From contig CAWGJL010000012.1 of assembly GCA_963822765.1 (NCBI GenBank), positions 186,001-250,000 on the forward strand: DNA of 64,000 nt, given 5' to 3'. Made by a program: the position numbers and the translations under genes. Position 1 is the stretch's first letter. The number at the start of each line of letters is the position of its first letter. The notes below the pieces were generated by a model. That model searched no databases and was not told where the DNA came from. It saw only the letters and a program-made list of their open reading frames with translations. The DNA is from Palsa-504 sp963822765 (GTDB lineage Bacteria > Actinomycetota > Actinomycetes > Streptosporangiales > Streptosporangiaceae). Below, in pieces: positions 8,544 to 16,639 of this stretch.

Positions 8544-8577
8544 ATCACCCAGGTGGGGTGATCCGTCCCGCGGGACG
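8544..8577. terminator. Two consecutive inverted repeats after gadB
   Basis: ATCACCC-aggtg-GGGTGAT (8544-8562) is followed at once by the 14-bp perfect palindrome CGTCCCGCGGGACG (8564-8577). They lie just after gadB and 54 bases before the PRC-barrel start, so the first may terminate gadB and the second may be an operator of the next gene. Confidence 0.45.
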
Positions 8578-8631
8578 ACCCGCCTACGGTGTGGGTGAAA
8601 AGCCCGCGACGGCACGGAGGAGACGACAGCC

Positions 8632-9276
8632 ATGGCAGAGTCGGCGGAGTTCGCGATCGGAGCCAAGGCGAGCTGCTCGGATGGCTTTTGCGGCGAGGTG
8701 AGACGTCTGGTTATGGACCCGGTGGCTCTTACCGTCACCCATCTCGTGATCGAACCCAAGCACCGGGGAGAGCCAGGCCGACTTGTTCCCGTCCACCTCG
8801 TGGATACGACGACCGGCCAGATCAGGCTGCGCTGTACCACCGCGGAATTCGACAAGCTCGATCTCGCCGAGGAGACTGACCTGGCCGAGGGGCTCGATTA
8901 CGGGGGCGGCTACGGCCAGGCGGAGGCGGTCCAGGGCTACGGCGGCATGGGCGGCATGGGGGCCTCCGGTATGGGAATCGGTATGGGCGTGGGACACAGT
9001 GCGCCGGTCGTGGTCCATGACGTGGTCCCGCTGGGTGAAACAGACGTGCAGCGCGGTGAGAGTGTCCATGCGCTGGATGGTGAGATCGGGAAGGTACAGG
9101 GCTTCCTGGTCGACCCGGGCGACAACCATGTGACCCACGTGCTGCTCCAGGAAGGGCATCTGTGGGGACGCAAGGAAGTCAGCATCCCGATCAGCGCAGT
9201 TATCGGGGTCGACGCCGGAATCCGGCTCAACATAACCAAGAAGCAAGTGGAAGACTTGCCCCGGTTGACTAACTGA
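8632..9276 (+). CDS. PRC-barrel domain protein
   Basis: 214 residues with GGAGGAGA upstream of ATG 8632. Two PRC-barrel-like halves are visible. The first covers residues 5-80, with 'FAIGAKASCSDGFCGEVRRL' and 'THLVIEPKH'. The second covers about 135-205, with 'GESVHALDGEIGKVQGFLVD' and 'THVLLQEGHLWGRKEVSIPI'. They are joined by a Gly/Met/Tyr-rich linker (YGGMGGMGASGMGIGMG). PRC-barrels bind partner proteins or RNA and occur in photosynthetic reaction-centre H subunits and RimM; here the partner is unknown. It probably belongs to the stress-related set around gadB and DUF1269. Confidence 0.8.
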   Translation: MAESAEFAIGAKASCSDGFCGEVRRLVMDPVALTVTHLVIEPKHRGEPGRLVPVHLVDTTTGQIRLRCTTAEFDKLDLAEETDLAEGLDYGGGYGQAEAVQGYGGMGGMGASGMGIGMGVGHSAPVVVHDVVPLGETDVQRGESVHALDGEIGKVQGFLVDPGDNHVTHVLLQEGHLWGRKEVSIPISAVIGVDAGIRLNITKKQVEDLPRLTN

Positions 9277-9740
9277 CGTTTTCGGGCTTGGCCAGGGGCC
9301 AGCCTCCGGCGGCCAGCCTGGCCCGGACCCGGTTCACGTCGGCATCGGTCGGCTTGTGCTGGTGACGTGGCCGATAGCCTTGCGGATCGCCTCCGCCGAC
9401 TCCGGCTTGCTCACCTGCGCCAGCCGCCCAGGTAGGTGCCGATGCTGATCGCCAGCGCGCAGGACAGGATCACCCAGAACGGCGCGTTCGCCTTGGCGGG
9501 CAGTGTGCCGGTCACGATCAGGGCCAGCGTGATAACCCCATGGTCTTCTGCGCGTCGTTCGTGTCGTGCGCCAGGGACACCATGCAGGCCGATCCGATCT
9601 GCCCGATCCGGAAACCGTGGCCGCGGGCTCCTGCGGTAAGGCTGCGGCTAATCCGGTAGAGCAGCCACGTGCCGGTCGCCGCGACGAAGGCGGCAATTAT
9701 CGGCGAGAGGCACGCTGTTACGATATCGCCTCGTCCGCTT
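9269..9740 (-). pseudogene. Decayed PiT-type phosphate transporter plus small-protein tail
   Basis: Reading the minus strand from about 9720, the sequence 'SPIIAAFVAATGTWLLYRI', then 'GHGFRIGQIGSACMVSL', then the PiT signature 'LAHDTNDAQKTMG' appears in one frame. At about 9535 one base is missing and the protein continues in another frame as 'VITLALIVTGTLPAKANAPF', then 'CALAISIGTYLGGW'. It then jumps without a stop to 'QVSKPESAEAIRKAIGHVTS', and after a second one-base shift to 'KPTDADVNRVRARLAAGGW', ending in a TAG at 9269. The N-terminal half, an internal part and the reading frame are all lost, so this is a relic of an inorganic phosphate permease fused to the tail of a small DUF3349-like protein. 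Confidence 0.7.
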
Positions 9741-9776
9741 GACCGCTCTTTGGCCTGGCGTGCTTAAGCTGCGGTA

Positions 9777-12500
9777 ATGAGGCAGACGGCGCGCACTGCT
9801 GGAAGCGTGGCGGTGCTCGCCCTGCTGGTCTGCGCCTGCGTGTTCGCGGCGTTGACCGGGCCCGCGGTCAGCCTGCGGACGCGGACCCAGGCGCTGTCGC
9901 AGACGCTGGCCGCGACCAGCCCCACCATCAAGACCGTTCAGCTCGACGCCCCCTGGGCCCAGTTCACCGCGGCGGTGAACACTGGTAGCTCGGGCTACTT
10001 CGGCTTCGGGGAGTCGGTGAACCTGACGCCGAGCCAGCTCGCACAGACTCAGCACGAGATCGGCCAGGGCCTGGCCAGGCTGGCCGTACCGCTCGCGGCA
10101 GGGGCCTGGTCCGGTATGGTCAGCCATTTGCTGACGGTCAGCGCCGGGGCGGGGCCGCGTACGTTCACCGGGACTCCGCCGCAGCTCGAGCTCGTGTACC
10201 GGAACGCGCTGCCCGCCAACACGACACTGGTGGCGGGCAGTTACGCGCATGGGACGCTGCCGTCCGGAGCGCTGGCGGGGACCGTCACCACGCAGATGGC
10301 CGCGCGGTTCGGGTTTCATCCCGGCTCGCACGTCGTGGTGAACATCCCGACCGGTCCGGTCGAGGTCGTCGTCACCGCGATCGTGCGAATGCAAGGGCCG
10401 ACCTCGGCGTTCTGGACGAAGGACAGCACGGTCGGCCTTCCTGACCTCATCCAGGCCGGCAACACCGAGTGGTGGGTGGGCGGGGTCTTCCTGGACCCAG
10501 ATCAGCTTGTCGCCATGCAGAAGGTGCTCGGATCCTCGGCCATCGACATCCAGTGGGTGTACCCGCTGGCCGTCGGCGGGGTCGGCGCGGACGGGGCGCC
10601 GGCCCTGCTCGATAACCTCAACCGGGCGATCACGGCGCCGCCCGGGCTGACCGGCGCCTTCGCGCCCGCGGTGAGCACGACGGCGGTCACGACCCCGCTG
10701 GTCCCGGTGGTGTCCGCGTTCCTGGTCACCCAGGCCGCGGTGCAGACCGTGCTGCTGCTTCTGTTCGTCAGCCTGATCGTGGTCGGCGCGGCGGTGATCA
10801 TGCTCGCGGCGGGTATGATCGCCGTCCGCCGGGCCGACGACCTGAGCCTGCTGCGCTCCCGGGGCGCCTCGGTCCGGCAGATCGCGACGCTGATACTGCG
10901 CGGCACCGCGATCGTGTCCGTCCTGGCCGCGTTGGCCGGCGCGGGCCTGGCCGTGGCGGTGACCGGCTCGTCGGACGCCTCGTCGGCGCTGGGATTGTCG
11001 CTAGCCTGCATCACGGTCGTGACCGCGCTGGCCGGACCGCCGCTGATCGCGGCCTGGCAGCATCGCCGGCCGAGTTCCGGGTCGGCTGGTTCGTCGCGTG
11101 TTTACCCGGGGCGTGAGGAGCGGCCCAGGTCCCGCGGCGCCGGGCTGCGCCGGCTGGTGGCCGAGGTGACGGCGGTGGCGGCCTCGGCGGCTGGCCTGGT
11201 CGTCCTGCACCACCAGGGCGTTCCGGCCAACGGGGGGATCAACCTGTATCTGGCCGCGGCGCCGGTCCTGGTGGCCATCCCGGTGGTGCTCGTCGTGCTG
11301 CGGCTGTACCCGCTGGCCGTCCAGGGCCTGCTCCGGCTCTCCTCCCGGCGGGCGGGCGCGACCGGCTTCGTCGCCCTGGCCGGCGCGGCCCGGTCCTCGC
11401 TGACCGGGGTGCTCCCCGCGTTCGCGCTGGTCCTCGCGCTGAGCCTGACCGCCTTCGCAGGCATGGTCAGCCAGGCCATTACCCGGGGTGAGGTCGCCGC
11501 CTCCTGGCAGGCCACCGGGGCGGACGTGGCGATCACCGCCACGTCCAGTCCCGTCACACGCGCGGCCGAGAAGGCGATCGCGGCGGTGCGCGGAGTGCAG
11601 CATCTGACCGCGACCTGGAACACCAGCTGGGCCACGCCCAGCAACCAGCCGGTCGCCCTGGTCGCGGTGGACCCGGACAGCTACGCGGCCCTGGTGGCCA
11701 GCACCCCGTTCCCGGCCGTTCCGGTCGCGAAGCTCGGCAGCGCGGCGCCCGGCACGGTGCCCGTGCTCGCCTCCCCGGCCGCGCTGGCCGACCTGGGCGG
11801 GACGGTGGCCCAGCTCACCTCGCCGGTGGCCATGGGGCCGATCGGGGTGCGGGTCGCGGGCACGGTGACGAGCATCCCGGGGGAGCCCGCGGGCAGCGCG
11901 TTCCTGGTTATGAGGATCCAGCGGCTGCCCGGGCCGCTTGGCGAGCCCGCGGTCAACCGGATCCTGATCACCGGATCGGGGATCAGCACCGCGGCGATGT
12001 CCGCGGTCATCCTCCGGCAGTTGCCGGGAGCGAGCACCGCGTTCCGTTCGGACGAATTGGCCACCCTGGCCGGTTCGCCGCTGCAGCATGGCGCGGACCT
12101 CATCCTGCCGCTGACCACCGTCACCGCCGCCGGGTTCGGGTTGTTCATCCTCATGCTCGGGGTGGCCCTCGGGACCTCGGACCGGGCGCTGACCCTGGCC
12201 CGGCTGACCGTCATGGGCCACGAGCGGGCGACCAGGCTGGTGCTGCTGGAGGCGCTGCCCGCCGTGGTGGTGGCGGTGGCCGCGGGCGCCGCCTGCGCGC
12301 TGGCCCTGCCGCCGCTGGTCGGGTCGGCGCTGGACCTGTCCGTGTTCACCGGCCCGGGGGTACCGGTCATGATGCGGCCGGACTGGATCTCGCTGGGCCT
12401 GCCGGCCGTAGCGGCGCTGCTGCTCGCCGCGGGGGCGCTGGCCACCGAGGCGCGCAGGCTGAGCCGGCGGGGCGTAGACCGGATGCTGCGTGCGGAGTGA
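9777..12500 (+). CDS. FtsX-family ABC transporter permease (orphan)
   Basis: 907 residues. There is one N-terminal helix (VAVLALLVCACVFAALTG), a large extracytoplasmic domain to about residue 310, a three-helix FtsX core at about 315-425 containing 'RRADDLSLLRSRGASVRQIA', further helices near 455-510 and 550, a second extracytoplasmic domain, and a C-terminal FtsX core from about 780 ending 'ARRLSRRGVDRMLRAE'. This is the two-core layout of MacB/LolE-like permeases of actinobacteria. Such permeases need a cytoplasmic ATPase, but no ATPase gene is adjacent: a phosphate-transporter relic lies upstream and a convergent sulfurtransferase downstream. The start lacks a good ribosome site. The substrate is unknown. 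Confidence 0.8.
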   Translation: MRQTARTAGSVAVLALLVCACVFAALTGPAVSLRTRTQALSQTLAATSPTIKTVQLDAPWAQFTAAVNTGSSGYFGFGESVNLTPSQLAQTQHEIGQGLARLAVPLAAGAWSGMVSHLLTVSAGAGPRTFTGTPPQLELVYRNALPANTTLVAGSYAHGTLPSGALAGTVTTQMAARFGFHPGSHVVVNIPTGPVEVVVTAIVRMQGPTSAFWTKDSTVGLPDLIQAGNTEWWVGGVFLDPDQLVAMQKVLGSSAIDIQWVYPLAVGGVGADGAPALLDNLNRAITAPPGLTGAFAPAVSTTAVTTPLVPVVSAFLVTQAAVQTVLLLLFVSLIVVGAAVIMLAAGMIAVRRADDLSLLRSRGASVRQIATLILRGTAIVSVLAALAGAGLAVAVTGSSDASSALGLSLACITVVTALAGPPLIAAWQHRRPSSGSAGSSRVYPGREERPRSRGAGLRRLVAEVTAVAASAAGLVVLHHQGVPANGGINLYLAAAPVLVAIPVVLVVLRLYPLAVQGLLRLSSRRAGATGFVALAGAARSSLTGVLPAFALVLALSLTAFAGMVSQAITRGEVAASWQATGADVAITATSSPVTRAAEKAIAAVRGVQHLTATWNTSWATPSNQPVALVAVDPDSYAALVASTPFPAVPVAKLGSAAPGTVPVLASPAALADLGGTVAQLTSPVAMGPIGVRVAGTVTSIPGEPAGSAFLVMRIQRLPGPLGEPAVNRILITGSGISTAAMSAVILRQLPGASTAFRSDELATLAGSPLQHGADLILPLTTVTAAGFGLFILMLGVALGTSDRALTLARLTVMGHERATRLVLLEALPAVVVAVAAGAACALALPPLVGSALDLSVFTGPGVPVMMRPDWISLGLPAVAALLLAAGALATEARRLSRRGVDRMLRAE

Positions 12501-12508
12501 GCGGCGCG

Positions 12509-13357
12509 TCAGCCGCCGGTGGCGACGGGACGGGCGGGGTCGGTGATCCAGTTGGACCAGGAGCCCACGTAGAGCGCGGCCGGGATGCCGGCCAGCGCGA
12601 GGGCCAGGACCTCGTGCGCCGCGGTCACTCCTGAGCCGCAGTAGGCGCCCACCGTTCCGGTGCGAGGATCGGCCTGCCCGGCGAGCACGGCAAAGCGGGC
12701 GGCCAGTTCGGCGGCGTCGCGGAAGGTGCCGTCCGGGTTCACGTTGCCGGCCGTCGGCGCGCTGACCGCGCCGGGGATGTGGCCCGCCACCGGGTCGACG
12801 GGCTCGTGCTCCCCCCGGTACCGCTCCCCCGACCGCGCGTCGAGCAGCAGCCCGGTCTCCGCCACGTCCTGCGCGCCCGCGGCGTCAAGCACCGGCATGT
12901 GGCCCGGCCGCGCGGTGAAGTCGCCCGGCTTGGCGGTGGGTTCGACCTGGGTCACTGGGAGCCCGGCGGCCAGCCAGGCTTGGTACCCGCCGTCGAGCAC
13001 CCGCACGTTCTGGTGTCCGTGGTAACGCAGCAGCCACCAGGCGCGGGCGGCGGCCGTGGCGTCCCGGTCGTCGTACACGACCACGGGACGATCCTGGCTC
13101 ACCCCGGCCGCGCGCATCGCGTCGGTGAAGACCGCCGGGTCGGGCAGCGGATGGCGTCCGGCGGGGCCGGGCGGCGCGGCCAGGTCACGGTCGAGATCGG
13201 TGAAGACCGCTCCCGGCAGGTGGCCCTCCCGGTAGCTGTCCAGGCCGGGCGGACCGGCGAGGCGCCACCGCACGTCCAGCAGGACCGGCGCCGGCTCGCT
13301 GGCCAGTTCCCCGGCCAGGGCCGCGGGCGAGACCAGGAGAGCGCCGGGGCCGGTCAC
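12509..13357 (-). CDS. Two-domain rhodanese-type sulfurtransferase
   Basis: 282 residues with tandem rhodanese domains. The N-terminal one ('VLLDVRW', 'GHLPGAVFTDLD') is inactive, and the C-terminal one carries the catalytic Cys240 in 'AYCGSGVTAAH'. The CGSGVT loop resembles 3-mercaptopyruvate sulfurtransferase (CG[ST]GVT) more than thiosulfate sulfurtransferase (CRKGVT), so mercaptopyruvate is the likelier donor; this is inference. The ATG overlaps the stop of the upstream phosphatase gene by four bases (ATGA), which implies co-translation. Confidence 0.88.
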   Translation of the reverse strand: MTGPGALLVSPAALAGELASEPAPVLLDVRWRLAGPPGLDSYREGHLPGAVFTDLDRDLAAPPGPAGRHPLPDPAVFTDAMRAAGVSQDRPVVVYDDRDATAAARAWWLLRYHGHQNVRVLDGGYQAWLAAGLPVTQVEPTAKPGDFTARPGHMPVLDAAGAQDVAETGLLLDARSGERYRGEHEPVDPVAGHIPGAVSAPTAGNVNPDGTFRDAAELAARFAVLAGQADPRTGTVGAYCGSGVTAAHEVLALALAGIPAALYVGSWSNWITDPARPVATGG

Positions 13358-14499
13358 AGGACGCTGGAGGTAAGCGCGGGAACGAGCTGGTCGGCGGAGG
13401 TGAGCGAGCCGTGCATGCCGGCCAGCGCGGACTCCCGCGGCTCGGTCTTGGTGGCGACGATGGCCAGCGACCCGACCGGGGCGGCCACCACGTCGCCGAT
13501 CCGGTCGGCCAGGCTCGGGTCCACCGGACCGAACCAGCCCTCCTTGATCGCCTCGTCCCTGGACATGACCCAGGCCCGGTCGGCCAGGACCTCACGCCAG
13601 GTGGCCAGGACGTCCCCGGCGGCACCCGCCTCCGCGTAGATATGCCGGGCTCGCGCCTCGCCGCCGAGCACCGCGACGCCGGCCCGGAGCTCGGGTATCT
13701 CGTCCACGTCGATCCGGTCCTCCGGACCGACGTCCACCATGCCGTGGTCGGCGGTCACGTACAGGCAGGTCTGGGACGGCAGCGCGCTGAACAGCTGCTC
13801 GGCCAGCTTGTCCACGTGCGCCAGCTGGTTGTACCACGCGTCCGAGCCGACCCCGAACATGTGCCCGGTGTTGTCGAGATCACCGTGGTACACGGTCACG
13901 AACGCGCGCCCGTTCTCGGTGACCGCGGCGGCGCCCTCAGCGGCCAGGGCACCCATGCTGTCGGCCGGACGGTAGCTCGCGCCGCGCATGGTCGCGACGG
14001 TCAGGCCGGTGCCGCGGAACCCGCCCTGGGCCACGTGGACGGCCGCGATGCCGGCCTCGGTGGCTCGCTCGTAGATCGTGGGCAGCGCCTGCCACTGGCG
14101 AGGATCGACCCGCGAGTCCCAGCGCAGCGCGTTGAGCAGGATGTCCTCACCGGGCACCAGGACCTTGTAGCCGAGCATCCCGTGCTGGCCGGGCGGGCGG
14201 CCGGTGCATATCGAGCCGAGGCTGGTGACGGTGGTGGCGGGAAATCCCGCTGTGATCGGCCGGGAGTTGCGCGCGAGCTCGGACAGGAACGGCGCGACGG
14301 CGGGATGAGCCCGGAGGAGCTCCCAGCCGAGCCCGTCCACGATCAGCAGGCAGGCGCGCTGGGTGGGCGCCAGGCCGAGGACGTTCTGCTCGGGAGGTGC
14401 TTCGGAGTCGAGGGACGCGAGAATCGACGAAGACAAGTCGGCCAGGGTCGCGGTCCCGTAGGACGGCACGATCGGCGAATGTCTCGGCTCGAGCGTCAT
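13354..14499 (-). CDS. Alkaline-phosphatase-superfamily hydrolase (nucleotide pyrophosphatase-like)
   Basis: 381 residues from ATG 14499, preceded by GAGGA at seven bases. Metal-ligand motifs of the type I phosphodiesterase/AlkP superfamily are visible: 'LLIVDGLGWELL' near residue 52, the nucleophile Thr in 'GFPATTVTSLGSICTG' near 86, 'YHGDLDNTGHMFG' near 205 and 'LYVTADHGMVDVG' near 250. It should hydrolyse a phosphodiester or nucleotide; the natural substrate is unknown. It forms an operon with the sulfurtransferase through an ATGA overlap. Confidence 0.85.
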   Translation of the reverse strand: MTLEPRHSPIVPSYGTATLADLSSSILASLDSEAPPEQNVLGLAPTQRACLLIVDGLGWELLRAHPAVAPFLSELARNSRPITAGFPATTVTSLGSICTGRPPGQHGMLGYKVLVPGEDILLNALRWDSRVDPRQWQALPTIYERATEAGIAAVHVAQGGFRGTGLTVATMRGASYRPADSMGALAAEGAAAVTENGRAFVTVYHGDLDNTGHMFGVGSDAWYNQLAHVDKLAEQLFSALPSQTCLYVTADHGMVDVGPEDRIDVDEIPELRAGVAVLGGEARARHIYAEAGAAGDVLATWREVLADRAWVMSRDEAIKEGWFGPVDPSLADRIGDVVAAPVGSLAIVATKTEPRESALAGMHGSLTSADQLVPALTSSVL

Positions 14500-14630
14500 G
14501 CGGGAATCCTCATCTGCTACTCGTGGGTGCCAGTGCGCGTCTTGCCGGAACATCGTGCCACTGGGCGGGCGTCAGCGCCAAAACAATGGCCAAACCCTCA
14601 GCTATCTGGCAGCTGCGGCTGTTTGCCGCG

Positions 14631-15203
14631 CTACCGGGCGGCCGCGGTGGCGTCGGACAGCACCTTCACGAAGCTCAGCAGCTGCTGCACGGCTTCCTCG
14701 CCGTCGGCGTCCTGGCTGACCCGCAGCGAGAAGTCGTCGGCGGTGATCGTGCCGAGGTAGCCGTGGTCGGCCTCGCAGCTCTCGTCGCCGCAGTGAGCTG
14801 GCTCGATCTCCAGGTGGGACAGGACATTCCAGCCGATGGTCAGCATGACCTCCGACGGGAGGGTGACGCCCGGCACGTACGCGGCCGGGTCGGGTACCAC
14901 CCGGGTCAGGGCCACGGAGGAGATCTGCGCGAACCGGACCGCCTCGGTACTGGTCTCGGCGCGCGGCCGGCTGTCGGCGTCCTCGGCCGGATGCTCGTCG
15001 GTGTGCGAGTACACCAGCCGGGTGGGAGTGAGCACCAGAACGGTCATGTGCCGGCGCACCTCCATGCCGGGATCGAAGATCGCGTCATGGTGGACGACGT
15101 AGGCCGTGACCGGTTCTGACCCGAGCGCTGAGGCCACCGCATCGGACACCAGGCCCGGATAGTAGCCGCTGCGCTCGATCGCGGCCCGCAGGCCATCGGT
15201 CAT
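14631..15203 (-). CDS. DUF5998 family protein
   Basis: 190 residues from ATG 15203; an upstream ATG at 15221 is equally well placed behind AGGATGG, so the start is uncertain. 'LRAAIERSGYYPGLVSDAV', 'VRRHMTVLVLTPTRLVYSHTD' and 'EPAHCGDESCEADHGYLG' are the conserved blocks of this actinobacterial family, including two Cys and two His in CGDxxCEADHGY that could bind a metal. The function is not known. In other actinomycetes it sits near the same phosphatase, as I recall. Confidence 0.8.
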   Translation of the reverse strand: MTDGLRAAIERSGYYPGLVSDAVASALGSEPVTAYVVHHDAIFDPGMEVRRHMTVLVLTPTRLVYSHTDEHPAEDADSRPRAETSTEAVRFAQISSVALTRVVPDPAAYVPGVTLPSEVMLTIGWNVLSHLEIEPAHCGDESCEADHGYLGTITADDFSLRVSQDADGEEAVQQLLSFVKVLSDATAAAR

Positions 15204-15271
15204 GACTCGACTTTCCCTCATGCACCCATCCTGCACCGTCCAGGCGGATGCTTCGCCCCCGGGAGTCGTTC

Positions 15272-15700
15272 TCAGATGGCCAGGCGGGCGGGCTTGGTCT
15301 CGGGCGGCCCGGGCGGCGCGATCCCGGCCAGGTGCAGGAGGGTTTCCTCCTCGGGCTCGGGCAGCGCCATCGCGCTCGAGCTCGGCGCGGGCCTAGGCTT
15401 GCGGGGCTTCCTCGGCCCGGATCCGCCGCCCCGGCCCCGGTAGATGATCAGGCCGTTGACCGGATCGGGCACTCCGTCCAGGGCCGAACGGACCACGGGC
15501 AGCGCGCGGAACGCTTCCCACTGGGCATCGGAGTCGAAGAGCACCTCGAACACCACGCCGTAGCGGTGCTCGTGCCATTCCCAGTAGACGGCCCCGTTGG
15601 TGAGCGCGGCCTCGATGAGTTCGTCCTGGTAGGAGTCCTTCCAGCGGCGGGCGGGCAGTTGCTCCGCGTCGAAGACCTCGATTGACCACCACTCTGACAC
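15272..15700 (-). CDS. Conserved actinobacterial hypothetical protein
   Basis: 142 residues from GTG 15700, preceded by GGTGGA. The N-terminal 95 residues ('SEWWSIEVFDAEQLPARRW', 'VYWEWHEHRYGVVFEVLFD', 'RALPVVRSALDGVPDPVNGL') form a well-conserved unit in many actinobacteria. The last 45 residues are Pro/Arg-rich and probably disordered. No function is known to me. It is divergent from cobS, with about 100 bases between them. Confidence 0.7.
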   Translation of the reverse strand: MSEWWSIEVFDAEQLPARRWKDSYQDELIEAALTNGAVYWEWHEHRYGVVFEVLFDSDAQWEAFRALPVVRSALDGVPDPVNGLIIYRGRGGGSGPRKPRKPRPAPSSSAMALPEPEEETLLHLAGIAPPGPPETKPARLAI

Positions 15701-15799
15701 GCCTATCCACCGCCATCCCGTTATGTCATACCCCGTCAGCATTTGCTGCCTTCTTGAGATAGTACGTCTTTTGGCGGCCGACCGATAGGCTCATCCGGC

Positions 15800-16600
15800 A
15801 TGAGATGGAGCGGGCTGAGGCTGTCCGTGACGCTGCTGACCGTGATCCCGCTGCGTGGTCCCGTGACCGAGCCGAGCCGGGACACCGCGGCCGCGGCCAT
15901 GGCATGGGCACCAGTGGTGGGGCTGCTGCTCGGGGGCATCGCGGCGGCGGTGCTCGTGCTGGCCGATCATCCGCTCGGCGCAGGCCCGCTGACCGCGGCG
16001 GGTCTGGCGGTGGCCGCGCTCGCGCTCCTCACCCGGGGACTGCACCTGGACGGCCTGGCCGACCTGGCTGACGGCCTGGGCAGCGGCCAGCCCGCGGCCA
16101 CAGCCCTGGAAATCATGCGCCGCTCGGACATCGGGCCGTTCGGCATCGTGACGCTCGTCCTGACCTTGGTCATCCAGGTCGGGGCGCTCGCCCACGCCGA
16201 GGCGGCGGGGGACGGCCGGGGACCCGTGGCGCTGGTCGCCGCGGCGGTCACCGGCAGGCTGGCCCTCACCTGGGCCTGCCGCCGGGGGGTGGCCGCGGCG
16301 AGGCCGGACGGCCTGGGCGCGCTCGTGGCCGGGACGGTCCGCCCCGGCGTGGCGGCCGGGATCACGGTGGTCCTGCTGGCCGCGGCTGGGGTTGCTGGCT
16401 TTTCGCTGCGGCTCTTTTCGCTGCCGCTGCCGCTCTTTTCGCTGCCGCTGGCGGTCGTGGCGGGCCTGGCTGCCGCGTTCGTCCTGCAGCGGCACGCGGT
16501 GCGCCGGCTGGGCGGGATCACCGGCGACGTGCTCGGCGCGCTGATCGAGACGGCGGCCACCGTCACGCTGGTGGTGGCGGCGATGGGTCCGCCAGCGTAG
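15800..16600 (+). CDS. cobS: Adenosylcobinamide-GDP ribazoletransferase (cobalamin synthase)
   Basis: 266 residues, polytopic. CobS joins adenosylcobinamide-GDP to alpha-ribazole in the last step of the nucleotide loop pathway of cobalamin synthesis, in the membrane. Diagnostic motifs are 'TRGLHLDGLADLADGLG' near residue 78 (acidic, Mg-binding) and 'RRSDIGPFG' near 107, with the C-terminal 'GGITGDVLGA'. Six or seven helices are visible. cobU and cobT are not adjacent. A 21-bp imperfect tandem repeat at 16412-16453 encodes the LFSLPLP duplication in one helix. No cobalamin riboswitch is recognisable upstream. Confidence 0.92.
   Translation: MRWSGLRLSVTLLTVIPLRGPVTEPSRDTAAAAMAWAPVVGLLLGGIAAAVLVLADHPLGAGPLTAAGLAVAALALLTRGLHLDGLADLADGLGSGQPAATALEIMRRSDIGPFGIVTLVLTLVIQVGALAHAEAAGDGRGPVALVAAAVTGRLALTWACRRGVAAARPDGLGALVAGTVRPGVAAGITVVLLAAAGVAGFSLRLFSLPLPLFSLPLAVVAGLAAAFVLQRHAVRRLGGITGDVLGALIETAATVTLVVAAMGPPA
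16412..16453 (+). repeat. 21-bp tandem repeat inside cobS
   Basis: CTCTTTTCGCTGCCGCTGCCG is nearly repeated once (20 of 21 identical), giving two LFSLPLP/A units in a predicted membrane helix. It keeps the frame and probably arose by slippage. Confidence 0.7.
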
Positions 16601-16639
16601 GGATACTGAATAGGCCCCCTAGTTTTTGGAGACCCGCCG

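Noticed and set aside
11001..12221. Long minus-strand frame opposite the FtsX permease
   Set aside because: Low-complexity Arg/Gly/Gln-rich translation typical of the antisense of a high-GC gene; the permease on the plus strand has clear helices.
15701..15799. Cobalamin riboswitch upstream of cobS
   Set aside because: Only about 100 bases are available and no B12-box-like sequence is visible.
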